Source: Acidobacteria bacterium 13_2_20CM_2_57_6 (GTDB taxonomy: Bacteria > Acidobacteriota > Terriglobia > Acidiferrales > UBA7541). Taken from it: a stretch of DNA of 54,207 bases. Location of the stretch: contig MNEA01000003.1 of the NCBI GenBank assembly GCA_001917435.1, forward strand, positions 1 to 54,207. The letters run 5' to 3'. Shown here one piece after another: positions 1 to 7,982 of this stretch. Position 1 is the first letter of the stretch; each line of letters opens with the position of its first letter. Made by a program: the position numbers and the translations under genes. Below the pieces are notes generated by a model that did no database searches, was not told where the DNA came from, and saw nothing but the letters and a program-made list of their open reading frames with translations.

Positions 1-1
1 C

Positions 2-163
2 GCCGATGGGCGTCGGCCGGACTGGGGTGCTAGCAAGATCGATTTCTCGAGGCACCCGGCGGAGTTGCTGCAGCTTCTGAAAACCGGTTCGGAGATCCAG
101 CTTCGATGGTTGAGCGAACTGACGCGGAAGACGAAGCACTTCTTAGGCCAGTTATCACGTTAG
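2..163 (+). CDS. C-terminal fragment of an unknown protein (5' end outside window)
   Basis: Frame 2 is open from the window edge to a TAG at 161-163 and gives 53 residues. They are rich in Leu, Lys and Arg, contain HPAELLQLLKTGSEIQ and end in LGQLSR. The segment looks like a helical C-terminal tail. I do not recognise the family. A hairpin with a T-run lies about 120 bases downstream on the same strand. Because only the tail is visible, the alternative that this is a chance open frame cannot be excluded. Confidence 0.4.
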   Translation, partial: ADGRRPDWGASKIDFSRHPAELLQLLKTGSEIQLRWLSELTRKTKHFLGQLSR

Positions 164-281
164 GAGAGCCGTCTACGTACGCGGGCCCGGCTAGTTCCTG
201 ATCGAACGCCGTCCGAGCGGATCGTCGGCTACTTCATGTGCTACTATACTTTCTGGGGAAAGGTGTAGGACTTGTTTGACT

Positions 282-309
282 GCGGCAGCTTGCTGCCGCT
301 TTTCTTTTT
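282..309 (+). terminator. Hairpin with T-rich tail (terminator-like; first part of composite element A)
   Basis: GCGGCAGC at 282-289 pairs perfectly with GCTGCCGC at 292-299 and is followed by TTTTCTTTTT. The shape suits a Rho-independent terminator reading on the plus strand. The same type of hairpin (GCGGGAGC..GCTCCTGC) begins the second copy near 30.72 kb, so it may instead be a structural part of a repeat family. Confidence 0.5.
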
Positions 310-440
310 GGAGACCCACTTTGCCTACTGCCCTCGTCGCTGAGCCAAAAACAAGTTTCTTAGAATCAACCCCTTACGATTGCAAATTTCGTAAGGCCTT
401 TCTTTTGACATTCATGCAAATTGACGGGGGTGTGGGGGTA
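282..440 (+). repeat. Composite intergenic element, copy A
   Basis: In order it has the hairpin at 282-299, a variable stretch, TTAGAATCAA near 360-369, an inverted repeat CTTACGA (373-379)/TCGTAAG (389-395), the block CCTTTCTTTT-G-ACATTCAT ending at 415, and a G-run at 426-438. Copy B at 30719-30880 has the same order. The hairpin-to-GAATCA distance is 81 bases here and 82 in copy B; GAATCA to ACATTCAT is 45 bases in both. The function is unknown: a non-autonomous mobile element, a REP-like family or a small RNA are all possible. Confidence 0.6.
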
Positions 441-475
441 CTTCGGAATTTCCGGCCTAACGAGCACGTTGCTCT

Positions 476-1444
476 CTACTCCGCAATCAGCAGGTTCTGC
501 GCGAAGGGCCACTCGGTGTCGATCCACTGCCCGTCGCAGCAGAATCCCGTGCGTGCCGCCATCTCTGGAATTTCTTCGGCTTGATATTTGTGCGAACTTT
601 CCGTCCAGATGGTTTCGTCTTCGTCGAGCATGAGTCGCAGGTTGGCAGCCGGAACATGCACGGTCTGCCTGCGAGTCGAGCGCAGATGCATCTCGACCCG
701 CCGCTCCGCGAAATTCCAGAGCGCCTCGTGCCGGAAGCAGCTCAGATCAAAATCCGCGCCCAGCTCCCGGTTGATGCGCGCCAGCAAGTTTAGATTGAAC
801 GCCGCGGTCACGCCCGCGGGATCGTCGTACGCCAGCATTTGCAGCTCAACATCTTTCTCCAAGTCCGTGCCAAGCAGCAGCGCATCGCCAGGCTGGAGAA
901 TCTCTCGCATTTCTCGTAGAAACGATTCTCCTGCATCACGATCGAAATTGCCGATGGTGCTGCCCAGAAACAGCACGAGCAGATGATCCTGCTCCGCCCG
1001 CCCTTCGGCGACGGTGCGCAATCCTTCCAGGTACGGTTGTTCGTGGCCCACGATGCTGACTAGCTCGATCTGCCCAAGCTCTTTTTCACACGCCGCGAGC
1101 GCAAACGGCGAAATCTCGATAGGGTAGTAGTACGTCATTTGCCGCTGCGAGAGCGCTTCCAGGATCCACCGTGTCTTTTTCCCCGAGCCGCTGCCGAGCT
1201 CCGCCACGTGAAGCGGCGATGGCAATCGGCTCACAATCTCTCCCGCATACTTTTCCAGCAGGCGCGCGTCAGCTCGCGTGAGTCCGTACTCCGGCAAAAC
1301 ACAAATGGTCTCGAACAGCGCCGAGCCCACTTCGTCGTACAAGTATTTTGAAGGCAGTTCTCTTTGCCCCGGCTTGGTGAGGCTCTCGCGAACATCCGCA
1401 GCGAATGCAGACACATGCCGGAGCGATAGTGCAGGCGTCGCCAT
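476..1444 (-). CDS. egtD: L-histidine N-alpha-methyltransferase EgtD
   Basis: EgtD trimethylates histidine to hercynine with S-adenosylmethionine, the first step of ergothioneine synthesis in the cytoplasm. The protein matches the family along its length: a PEYGLTR segment near residues 51-57 (substrate-side Tyr), SAM motif ELGSGSGKKT near 82-91, and a C-terminal domain ending in WPFAQNLLIAE. The ATG at 1444 is chosen because GGGAGAA lies just upstream and it gives 322 residues, close to the usual 320. A GTG at 1483 would overlap egtB by 14 bases. It follows egtB by 25 bases, so the two are surely co-transcribed. Confidence 0.93.
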   Translation of the reverse strand: MATPALSLRHVSAFAADVRESLTKPGQRELPSKYLYDEVGSALFETICVLPEYGLTRADARLLEKYAGEIVSRLPSPLHVAELGSGSGKKTRWILEALSQRQMTYYYPIEISPFALAACEKELGQIELVSIVGHEQPYLEGLRTVAEGRAEQDHLLVLFLGSTIGNFDRDAGESFLREMREILQPGDALLLGTDLEKDVELQMLAYDDPAGVTAAFNLNLLARINRELGADFDLSCFRHEALWNFAERRVEMHLRSTRRQTVHVPAANLRLMLDEDETIWTESSHKYQAEEIPEMAARTGFCCDGQWIDTEWPFAQNLLIAE

Positions 1445-1469
1445 TGGATTCTCCCAGGCTTGGGCTTGA

Positions 1470-2801
1470 TTAGTCCTCGACACAACGGAACGTTGCGTAG
1501 ACGTACGGATAATGCGGTTGGAACCAATTTCGGAAAGATCGTCGCAGCATGCACGCTGCGGTGCGCGGCGAGCCGCCTTTCATCACGTAGTGCTTGCCGT
1601 CAAAGAAATTTGCGGAGTAACCCGGATAGAACGGCATGGGCGTGAATCCTGGAAACGGCGCGAATTCCGTCCTCGTCCACTCCCAACCGTTGCCTACAAG
1701 ATCGTGAACACCAAATGCGCTGGCGCCCGCGGGATGCGAGCCCACCGGCGAAGGTTCCCACGATTTGAAATTGAAGTTTCCTTTGGACGCGCCCGGCGCC
1801 TCTTCGCCCCAAGGATAGCTGCGCTCCAATGCGCCGTCTGGCGTTCCATATGCAGCGCGATGAAACTGCGCTTCCGTCGGAAGTTTGCGTCCGAGCCATT
1901 TCGCGTACGCTGTGGCCTCGGCGTGGCTGACGTACACGGGCCACTCTAGCGGCAATCGAATCTCGCCGAACATCGTCCGGTACACCCAGAGATTGCCTTC
2001 GCGCCGCCAGAACACGGGATGCCCGACGCCTTCCTTCGCTTTCCAGGCCCAGGCTTCTTCACTCCAGAGCGAACGGTTCTCGTAGCCGCCGGCCTGCACA
2101 AACCGCAGAAAGTCGTGATTCGTCACGTTGTAATTGTCGATGGCGAATTCATTCACCGCGACTTCATGCGCCCCAAATTCGTTATCCCATCCGAACTCAT
2201 CGCCCTGGACGCTGTCCAGTCCGAGCGTCGCGGTTCCGGCTGGAATCTCTACGAGATGTGACTTCACTCGATGCGCCTTCCACCCAGCCCGGTCCGCTCC
2301 GCTAATCTTCCGGTCGCTCGGCAGCCGGTGCAGCATGTACGCCAGCGTCTCCGCATGCATCAGCCGGTGTTCGATCGCCACTTCCAGCATGGTAATCAGC
2401 TGCGGGTGCCCTTCCTCCGGCCGTTCCAGAGCGTGCTCGATCGCGCGATCTAATTCCTCTCGCAGACGCCGGTTGTAGCGTTCAACTTCTTCGTGCGTCG
2501 GCCAGTCCGCCGCCGTGTCGGAGGGCAATCCCCCGTCCACGGGGTCAATGCCAAACGCAAACAGGTGGTCGAACGTGCGCTGAAAAGACCGCAGGCCAAA
2601 GGCGCGTTGGGCCAGCAAGTTCCAATCGAACGCTTCGACGTGTCCTACATAGAAAATAATGCGGTGCCTTTCGGGGATGGGCCGGTCGTACATCGCTTCT
2701 TCGCGAACGACGCGGAATATCTCATCGGTGCGTGCACGAGCTTCAAGCAGTCTGCTGTGAAGGTCGTGCCGGATGCGGACCGCTGTGGCGAGAGCTCCCA
2801 T
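1470..2801 (-). CDS. egtB: Hercynine oxygenase EgtB (ergothioneine sulfoxide-forming, non-haem iron)
   Basis: EgtB joins hercynine to a thiol (gamma-glutamylcysteine or cysteine) with O2, forming the C-S bond of ergothioneine. The N-terminal DinB-like half supplies iron ligands: His54 in YVGHVEAFDW and the H-x3-H-x-E motif at His145/His149. The C-terminal half (about 200-443) is a formylglycine-generating-enzyme fold with GNGWEWT and a final YATFRCVED. At 443 residues it is full length. No egtA or egtC lies nearby, so the thiol donor cannot be told from the sequence. The start is divergent from an ABC importer 117 bases away. Confidence 0.92.
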   Translation of the reverse strand: MGALATAVRIRHDLHSRLLEARARTDEIFRVVREEAMYDRPIPERHRIIFYVGHVEAFDWNLLAQRAFGLRSFQRTFDHLFAFGIDPVDGGLPSDTAADWPTHEEVERYNRRLREELDRAIEHALERPEEGHPQLITMLEVAIEHRLMHAETLAYMLHRLPSDRKISGADRAGWKAHRVKSHLVEIPAGTATLGLDSVQGDEFGWDNEFGAHEVAVNEFAIDNYNVTNHDFLRFVQAGGYENRSLWSEEAWAWKAKEGVGHPVFWRREGNLWVYRTMFGEIRLPLEWPVYVSHAEATAYAKWLGRKLPTEAQFHRAAYGTPDGALERSYPWGEEAPGASKGNFNFKSWEPSPVGSHPAGASAFGVHDLVGNGWEWTRTEFAPFPGFTPMPFYPGYSANFFDGKHYVMKGGSPRTAACMLRRSFRNWFQPHYPYVYATFRCVED

Positions 2802-2918
2802 GGCCTTGTACCCCTATAGTTGGATGCACCTTCTGCGCGAAGGATGCGCCAAAATTCAGCGCCCAGGGGCTTGGGTAGATTAAGATGGTCGCTCCGTGAT
2901 TTGTTGCTGTCAATCGAA

Positions 2919-3701
2919 ATGAATACGAAAATATCAGCCGCGGCCACGAATAGGATCGAATTTCGCGGCGTGTCGTTTCACATAAACGATATTCTTAAAC
3001 GCTTAATCGTTTCCGGCGTCTCGTTAGAGATTCCTCATGGTGAGACGCTGGTCCTCCTCGGCCGCAGCGGCAGCGGCAAGACCACGCTCCTCAAATTGAT
3101 GAACGGGATGTTACTTCCCACGAAAGGAGAAGTCCTGGTTCAGGATTGCTCCACCAGTTCTTGGGATCCCATACGCCTCCGCCGCGGCATCGGCTACGTC
3201 ATTCAGGACGCTGGTCTCTTCCCCCATTTCACGGTCGCGGAAAATGTCGGCCTCGTGCCCAGCCTCGAAGGTTGGGACGCCTCCCGCACGGCCGCGCGCG
3301 TCGAAGAAATGCTCCACCTTGTCGGCCTCGATGCGCGCGAATTCGCGCATCGCCATCCGCGCGAACTTTCCGGCGGCCAGCGCCAGCGTGTTGGCGTTGC
3401 CCGCGCTCTTGCTGCCGATCCTCCGATTCTGTTAATGGATGAACCGTTCGGCGCGCTCGATCCGGTTACGCGCGCCGAACTTCAGCGCGAATTCAGCGCC
3501 CTAGTCCGCCGTCTTGGCAAAACGATCGTCTTTGTCACTCACGATTTGCGCGAGGCGCTTCTCCTCGCTTCGCGCATCGTTCTGCTTGAAGCTGGCCGCA
3601 TCGTGGCGAGCGCCGCCCCGCAGGAATTTCTTCGCCTCGACCATCCCGAAGTCCGCGCTTTCACGTCGTCGCTCACCGTGACGCCGGGGGCTTTCGCGTG
3701 A
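2919..3701 (+). CDS. opuCA: Osmoprotectant (glycine betaine/choline-type) ABC transporter ATPase, OpuCA/ProV-like
   Basis: This is the ATPase of a quaternary-amine importer on the inner face of the membrane. Counted from the chosen ATG it has Walker A GRSGSGKTT at 48-56, the Q-loop in YVIQDAGLFP near 96, signature LSGGQRQR at 150-157, Walker B LLMDEPFGALDP near 171-182, and the H-loop FVTHD. At 260 residues it lacks the C-terminal CBS pair that senses ionic strength in OpuA. The frame is open upstream to 2820, but residues before MNTKIS show no family similarity. The stop overlaps the permease start (GTGA). The exact substrate is inferred from the neighbouring binding protein. Confidence 0.88.
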   Translation: MNTKISAAATNRIEFRGVSFHINDILKRLIVSGVSLEIPHGETLVLLGRSGSGKTTLLKLMNGMLLPTKGEVLVQDCSTSSWDPIRLRRGIGYVIQDAGLFPHFTVAENVGLVPSLEGWDASRTAARVEEMLHLVGLDAREFAHRHPRELSGGQRQRVGVARALAADPPILLMDEPFGALDPVTRAELQREFSALVRRLGKTIVFVTHDLREALLLASRIVLLEAGRIVASAAPQEFLRLDHPEVRAFTSSLTVTPGAFA

Positions 3702-4339
3702 ATCCGCAAACCACCTGGTCTTTCTTCATCGATCATCGCGACGAAATTGTCGGCGCCACACTCGACCACCTTACGCTCGTGATCATCGCCATGCTCATCG
3801 CCATTTTCATCGGCGTTCCTCTCGGCATGTTTATCGTACAGCGCCCCGCGTTGCGCGCCATCGCGCTGGGCGCGGCAAGCATCTTCCAAACCATTCCCAG
3901 CCTCGCGCTCTTTGGCTTCTTGATTCCCATTCCGTTTATCGGCGGCATCGGCAAGCGCACCGCCATAGTCGCTCTTGTTCTCTACGCGCTTCTGCCCATC
4001 CTGCGCAACACCTATGTCGGCCTTACCGGAATTGACCCCGCGGTCCTCGAAGCCGCCGAAGCCATGGGCATGACGCGCGCGCAAATCCTTTTCCGCGTCC
4101 GCTTTCCACTCGCTCTCGCCGTGATCCTGGCCGGTATTCGCACCGCTACCATCATCACCATCGGAGTCGCCACCATCGCTGCCGCCATCGGCGCCGGCGG
4201 GCTGGGCACCTTTATTTTCCGTGGGGTCGCCCTCGTCAGCGATTCCCTCATTCTAGCCGGCGCCATCCCTGCCGCTCTCCTCGCCCTGCTTGCCGATTTT
4301 CTCCTGGGCCTCCTCGAACGAAAGCTAAAGGTCTCCTGA
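3698..4339 (+). CDS. opuCB: Osmoprotectant ABC transporter permease, OpuCB-like
   Basis: A 213-residue inner-membrane permease with five to six hydrophobic segments and the EAA loop typical of the family (EAAEAMGMTRAQILFRVRFPLA, near residues 125-145), which couples to the ATPase. The family sequence GAGGLGTFIFRG follows. It starts at a GTG that overlaps the ATPase stop by four bases, so translational coupling is likely. Only one permease gene is present, which suits a homodimer, whereas OpuC of Bacillus uses two different permeases. It ends one base before the binding-protein start codon. Confidence 0.9.
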   Translation: MNPQTTWSFFIDHRDEIVGATLDHLTLVIIAMLIAIFIGVPLGMFIVQRPALRAIALGAASIFQTIPSLALFGFLIPIPFIGGIGKRTAIVALVLYALLPILRNTYVGLTGIDPAVLEAAEAMGMTRAQILFRVRFPLALAVILAGIRTATIITIGVATIAAAIGAGGLGTFIFRGVALVSDSLILAGAIPAALLALLADFLLGLLERKLKVS

Positions 4340-4340
4340 C

Positions 4341-5237
4341 ATGTGTCGCGCTCGTTTCCGATTTCTTTGTTTTCTGTATCTTCTCAGCTTCACTTACTTC
4401 CTCTCTGCTTGCCATCAAGCCCCTCAATCGAAAATCACCATCGGCTCCAAATTTTTCACGGAGCAAGTCGTTCTCGCTGAGCTGCTCGCCCAGCACATCG
4501 AAGCGCGCACTGGCATCCCCGTCACTCGCAAAACCAATCTCGGCGGCACGCTCCTCGTCCACAGAGCCCTCCAAGCTGGAGAGCTCGACCTCTACGTTGA
4601 ATACACCGGCACCGCCCTCACCGCCGTCTTGAACGAAACGCCGCGAAGTGATTCCGCCGCCGTCTACAATCGCGTCAGGCAACTTTACTCCGAGCGCTTT
4701 CACCTCGAAGTCACCGAGCCACTCGGCTTTGAGAACACTTTCGCCATGGTCGTTCGCGGAGACGACGCCAAGAATCTTCATCTTCAGAAGATTTCCGATA
4801 TCGTTCCCTTCGCGCCCAAATGGCGCGCCGGTGTCGGCTATGAATTCCTCGAACGCCCAGATGGATTTCGCGGCTGGAGCCATCGCTACAATCTGCATTT
4901 CGCCGAGTCACCCAAAGTCATGGATCTCGGCCTCATCTATCGCGCCCTCGTCGATCATCAAGTCGATATTGTGGCGGGAAATTCCACGGACGGCCTGATC
5001 GATTCCCTCGGCCTCGTTGCTCTCTCCGACGACGGCCACTATTTTCCGCCGTACGATGCCGTTCCCATCGTGCGGCAATCCACGCTCGCCCGCTTCCCAC
5101 AGCTACGCGCGGCACTGGCAGATCTCGCCGGCAAATTGTCTGCGACAGACATTCGCCGCCTCAATTACGCCGTCGACGCACAGTACCAGGACGCAGCTGC
5201 TGTTGTGCGCGCCTTCCGCGCTTCCAAAAATCTTTGA
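4341..5237 (+). CDS. opuCC: Osmoprotectant-binding lipoprotein, OpuCC-like
   Basis: Substrate-binding component of the importer. A hydrophobic leader ends in a lipobox, FLSAC, so the mature protein is expected to be lipid-anchored in the periplasm. The mature part begins KITIGSKFFTEQVVLAELLAQ and includes LDLYVEYTGTAL and VDIVAGNSTDGLI, hallmark segments of the OpuAC/ProX-type glycine betaine, choline or carnitine binding fold. At 298 residues it is full length. It is the last gene of the three-gene operon and ends 11 bases from a convergent gene. Ligand identity (betaine, choline, proline betaine) cannot be settled by eye. Confidence 0.88.
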   Translation: MCRARFRFLCFLYLLSFTYFLSACHQAPQSKITIGSKFFTEQVVLAELLAQHIEARTGIPVTRKTNLGGTLLVHRALQAGELDLYVEYTGTALTAVLNETPRSDSAAVYNRVRQLYSERFHLEVTEPLGFENTFAMVVRGDDAKNLHLQKISDIVPFAPKWRAGVGYEFLERPDGFRGWSHRYNLHFAESPKVMDLGLIYRALVDHQVDIVAGNSTDGLIDSLGLVALSDDGHYFPPYDAVPIVRQSTLARFPQLRAALADLAGKLSATDIRRLNYAVDAQYQDAAAVVRAFRASKNL

Positions 5238-5248
5238 ATGTTTGTGAT

Positions 5249-5872
5249 TTATTCGGGATTTGTTCGCCCAGGCGCAATGCCTCTTCTCCTTTGCGCCCCA
5301 AAATAGTAGACGAGTCCCACGGCGGGCCTGATATCGTACCTCCCCTGAACTGCTCCCGCGGCATTGAAGTAGGAAGTATGCAGAGCGTCCACGCTGACTC
5401 GCATGGCCATGGCGTCCGTGAACCAATATTCGTAGCCGCCACCGAAGGCCCACGCAAAATCGTAGACATATCCTTTTGTAGGTACACCGTTGATGGGAAC
5501 GATGCCTGTGACTCTGGCGCCTCCAAATAATCCATGGGCAAAGGTAACCAGGTGCCGGTCTCTCCGAGGATAGAACACCGGGCCAACGAGGTAGTCCAGG
5601 ACATCGGCGTGGTGCGTTGTGCCGAGAACGTTCGCGGTGCGCGAATATCCCAGGTCCGCCCTGATGCCCAAGCGAGGAGTTATGCCCTCGGTGAGGCTCG
5701 CGACCGCGCCGTTCAAGTTGAGCCCCGTTGACAAAGGCGTCGTGCTCCTCATATACGAATATCCCAGGCTCACATCCATCACCGGCGCGAGTCCGGCCGG
5801 TGCCGGTTGCTGCGCCGAAGCCTGGAGAGCGGAGAACAAAAGACAAAATAAAATTTTGTCGGCAATTTTCAT
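5249..5872 (-). CDS. Outer-membrane beta-barrel protein of unknown role
   Basis: A 207-residue exported protein with a cleavable signal peptide (cut after ASA in LQASAQQPAP). The mature part has alternating hydrophobic strands and aromatic girdles (VSLGYSYM, IRADLGYSRT, FGGGYEYWF, RPAVGLVYYF), the pattern of an eight-stranded OmpA/OmpX-like barrel. The family is common in Acidobacteriota, usually as one of many paralogues. A second barrel of similar size lies at 38134-38715. It is convergent with the osmoprotectant operon. Ligand or role is unknown; a structural or adhesin-like function is possible. Confidence 0.75.
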   Translation of the reverse strand: MKIADKILFCLLFSALQASAQQPAPAGLAPVMDVSLGYSYMRSTTPLSTGLNLNGAVASLTEGITPRLGIRADLGYSRTANVLGTTHHADVLDYLVGPVFYPRRDRHLVTFAHGLFGGARVTGIVPINGVPTKGYVYDFAWAFGGGYEYWFTDAMAMRVSVDALHTSYFNAAGAVQGRYDIRPAVGLVYYFGAQRRRGIAPGRTNPE

Positions 5873-6215
5873 GGGATCACAGCGGAACAGGGATGTGCAT
5901 TGGGATTCGTTTCATGTCCCGCCGGTTTCCCGCAAACGTAGACCTTCCTCGTTGCGCTCCTCATTCTCACAGTCTTAGTACGCGGACGGACTTCGTTCCA
6001 TCCAGCGAAACCCTTCATTCGCCTCAGGTGTCTTACCTAATTCCTGTGCTTCGATTAGCCGCCACCTTGGCCACGGATGGGAGGGATCACATGAAATTGA
6101 TGGGTGTTCTAATCAGAGTAATGGCGCCCGTGATTTTTACAGTCAGACAAGAAGGGAAGGAACCCTCCCCATCGGAAGGGCGGGAAACGCATCAGCGACG
6201 GAGCCTTGTGAGTCT
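5873..6215. other. Intergenic region with one candidate small ORF
   Basis: This 343-base gap lies between two minus-strand genes. I see no RNA gene or terminator. The only notable item is a 42-codon plus-strand frame at 6091-6219 behind a strong Shine-Dalgarno sequence, listed separately. Confidence 0.5.
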
Positions 6216-6219
6216 TTAG
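6091..6219 (+). CDS. Possible small protein (42 aa), uncertain
   Basis: GGGAGGG at 6079-6085 lies five bases before an ATG that opens a 42-codon frame. The predicted peptide starts MKLMGVLIRVMAPVIFTV, a hydrophobic stretch that could insert in a membrane, followed by a polar tail. Its end overlaps the stop of the minus-strand gene by four bases. There is no homology I can recognise, and a frame of this length can arise by chance. Confidence 0.2.
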   Translation: MKLMGVLIRVMAPVIFTVRQEGKEPSPSEGRETHQRRSLVSL

Positions 6220-7199
6220 CGTTTGCTTTGGAGAAGTTCGCAATTCTCGACGCACTTCACAAACTGCATCTCGATTTCGGCTTTCTTGTGAGGAACGTTG
6301 CCGGTGGCTTCCGGCGCAACGATCAGCGATTGCGGGCCATCGGCCAGATTGAACGTGCATTCGAATTGCAAGGACTGGACGCCGCGCTGCTGGCAGGGAT
6401 TCTTCTCCAGGGCAGGTTCGAGCATCTCCGGCTTGGCATGCAACTGGTTGGCGACATCGGACGGCAGCATCGCCACCACCATCGGCACAGGGGACTTGAT
6501 CTTGATGCTGACCTGCGCACCGTCATGGTCCGGCGTGAACCCGCCATAGACTTTCAGGAACGATGTCAGCTGGTACTTCTCTTTGACCTGCCAGGTCCAC
6601 CGAAATTCCGGCTGGACACAGTTCTCCATACATAGCCAGCGGAAGTATTGGACGTGCACGTCGTTAGGCGCTTTGAACTGCCGCTTGGCGGATTCCCGCC
6701 CCGCCATTACCGCCGCGACTCCCGTGATTCCCGCGCCCACTGCGCGCTCGACCCTGCTACTCGGATCCAGCACCGCGCCGAGTTCGGCAATCACCACGTG
6801 ATCGGCACTGGGACTATATCGCTCGTCACGAATGACGAGGGTCATCGCCACCGGGGGGACGAAACAGGAATACCGGGTTTCCACCACATGTTCCCTAGTG
6901 CACAACTGTTGCAAGTTGTTCAGGAGTTCGCGATGCTGCAGCGCTGCGTTCCACTCTTCCGAGTGCGCCAGAAAAATCGTGACCGGCAGCTCCGATTTGA
7001 TATCCACCTGCATGTTGCGGCCGTCTCCGCTCGCATGATACGTCTGCCCGGCGTGATAGTTCCCGGGGTCCAGCCGCACATCTTCCTGATTTCCGGGCTG
7101 CCAGTTGAAAACGCGATCCGGTTGCTGGCCAGACGACGGTCCAGCGAAGGCGCAGGTCAGCAAAAGTGCCAAAAGGGCGGGTGTTTTACAGTTTCTCAT
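6216..7199 (-). CDS. Secreted protein of unknown function
   Basis: From the ATG at 7199 the product has a clear signal peptide (MRNCKTPALLALLLTCAFAG, cleavage near SSGQ) and about 300 mature residues. Six or more cysteines (LCTREHV, RYSCFVPP, WLCMENCVQP, NPCQQRG, QFECTFN, KCVENCELL) suggest disulfides, so a periplasmic or external location. One weakly hydrophobic stretch, GAGITGVAAVMAG, lies mid-protein. The frame continues upstream to 7295 but those residues precede the signal peptide and are unlikely to be used. I do not recognise the family. Confidence 0.7.
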   Translation of the reverse strand: MRNCKTPALLALLLTCAFAGPSSGQQPDRVFNWQPGNQEDVRLDPGNYHAGQTYHASGDGRNMQVDIKSELPVTIFLAHSEEWNAALQHRELLNNLQQLCTREHVVETRYSCFVPPVAMTLVIRDERYSPSADHVVIAELGAVLDPSSRVERAVGAGITGVAAVMAGRESAKRQFKAPNDVHVQYFRWLCMENCVQPEFRWTWQVKEKYQLTSFLKVYGGFTPDHDGAQVSIKIKSPVPMVVAMLPSDVANQLHAKPEMLEPALEKNPCQQRGVQSLQFECTFNLADGPQSLIVAPEATGNVPHKKAEIEMQFVKCVENCELLQSKR

Positions 7200-7355
7200 A
7201 GTAATTCCATTGAAACTCCAATGAATTACGTCCGCAAGGCTTCCGTGCCAAAGTGTCTCGTGGGAGTATCCTGACCGATAGGACAGTTCACGCAAGCTTA
7301 GCCATGAATGTCTAAAAGGGCGTCACCTGCGCCGCGCGGGCGCGCCTCTCCGACC

Positions 7356-7559
7356 CTAGCGGCGGACACTCACTAAGGCGGCATCGGCTTCGTAGCCCTC
7401 ATCTTGTACGGTCTTCTGCGCGGCGGCGGCAACTGCCTTCTCGTCCGCATTTTTGGGCAGACTGCAATACCGCCGAATCACTTCTTCTCCATTCACAATG
7501 CGAACCAGCCACTTGGCCTTGCTTGCGTCCCAGGAAACTTCCACTTGATCCGCGCGCAT
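7356..7559 (-). CDS. Small conserved-type hypothetical protein (67 aa)
   Basis: A compact 67-residue cytoplasmic protein, MRADQVEVSWD...KWLVRIVNGEEVIRRYCSLP, ending VSVRR. Alternating beta-strand and helix character (a KAVAAAAQKTVQDEG helix) suggests a small alpha/beta domain. An AGGAGGC sequence just upstream of the ATG on this strand supports translation. I believe similar short proteins occur in other acidobacterial genomes, but I cannot confirm this here. Function unknown. Confidence 0.6.
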   Translation of the reverse strand: MRADQVEVSWDASKAKWLVRIVNGEEVIRRYCSLPKNADEKAVAAAAQKTVQDEGYEADAALVSVRR

Positions 7560-7982
7560 ATCTGCCTCCTACTGCGCTTCAGGCTGGCTTCTCCATGCGC
7601 GGCCTCGTCCCATGGACTCCGGACTCGTTCCGCGCGCACTCCGAGCCTCGCGCTTCCTTTTGCACACCCTCCTTATACCACTCGGCTAGCCCTTGTTGTA
7701 CAGCCACCCTGTCGCTCGGCCGGTTTGAACGATGTGCAATTTTGAACAGACGAATGTTGAGCCGGAGCCATACTTTCAACACTGATAGAGTAGTGGAGAA
7801 AAGGCCCGCGATGGCACCCCTTAGACTGCCTCTGAGGATGTCGTCGCGGGCGTCCATTTCACGCTGATTCTCGGTTTCAACCGCCATTCATACTGAATTT
7901 TCTCAGGGACAGCACCGAATCCATCCGATTCGCATACCAATTCTGCGCGTTGTGGAAAGAAACTTCTGGTAGAATTGCCGCC
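7560..7982. other. Gene-poor region
   Basis: This 423-base gap has overlapping open frames on both strands (for example minus 7579-7887) but none has a good ribosome binding site or a recognisable product. The minus frame encodes a polar, compositionally odd peptide. A -10-like TAGAAT at 7970-7975 belongs to the following gene. Confidence 0.5.
7970..7975 (+). promoter_or_regulatory. TAGAAT -10 element seven bases before a start codon (leaderless candidate)
   Basis: TAGAAT is followed by seven bases and then the ATG of the NIPSNAP gene at 7983, so transcription would begin at or next to the A of the start codon. No Shine-Dalgarno sequence is present and no good -35 box is seen. The pattern is the usual signature of a leaderless message. 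Confidence 0.4.

Larger units (their letters stand above)
164..475. other. Intergenic region holding composite repeat element copy A
   Basis: This 312-base gap lies between the tail of the upstream gene and the stop of egtD. No convincing gene is present. Short open frames here have no ribosome binding site and no recognisable protein. The gap contains the hairpin/T-run at 282-309 and the conserved blocks at 361-440, which recur near 30.8 kb. Confidence 0.6.

Noticed and set aside
276..584. Plus-strand frame across the composite element into egtD
   Set aside because: It runs through a hairpin and repeat blocks and then antisense through egtD. The peptide has no domain.
7300..7325. ATGAATGTCTAAAAGGG considered as a reverse-strand third copy of the composite element
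   Set aside because: Only the ACATTCAT part matches; the TTAGAATCAA block, inverted repeat and G-run are absent at the expected distances.
7579..7887. A 102-codon minus-strand frame
   Set aside because: There is no ribosome binding site, the peptide has no recognisable domain and its composition is unlike neighbouring proteins.
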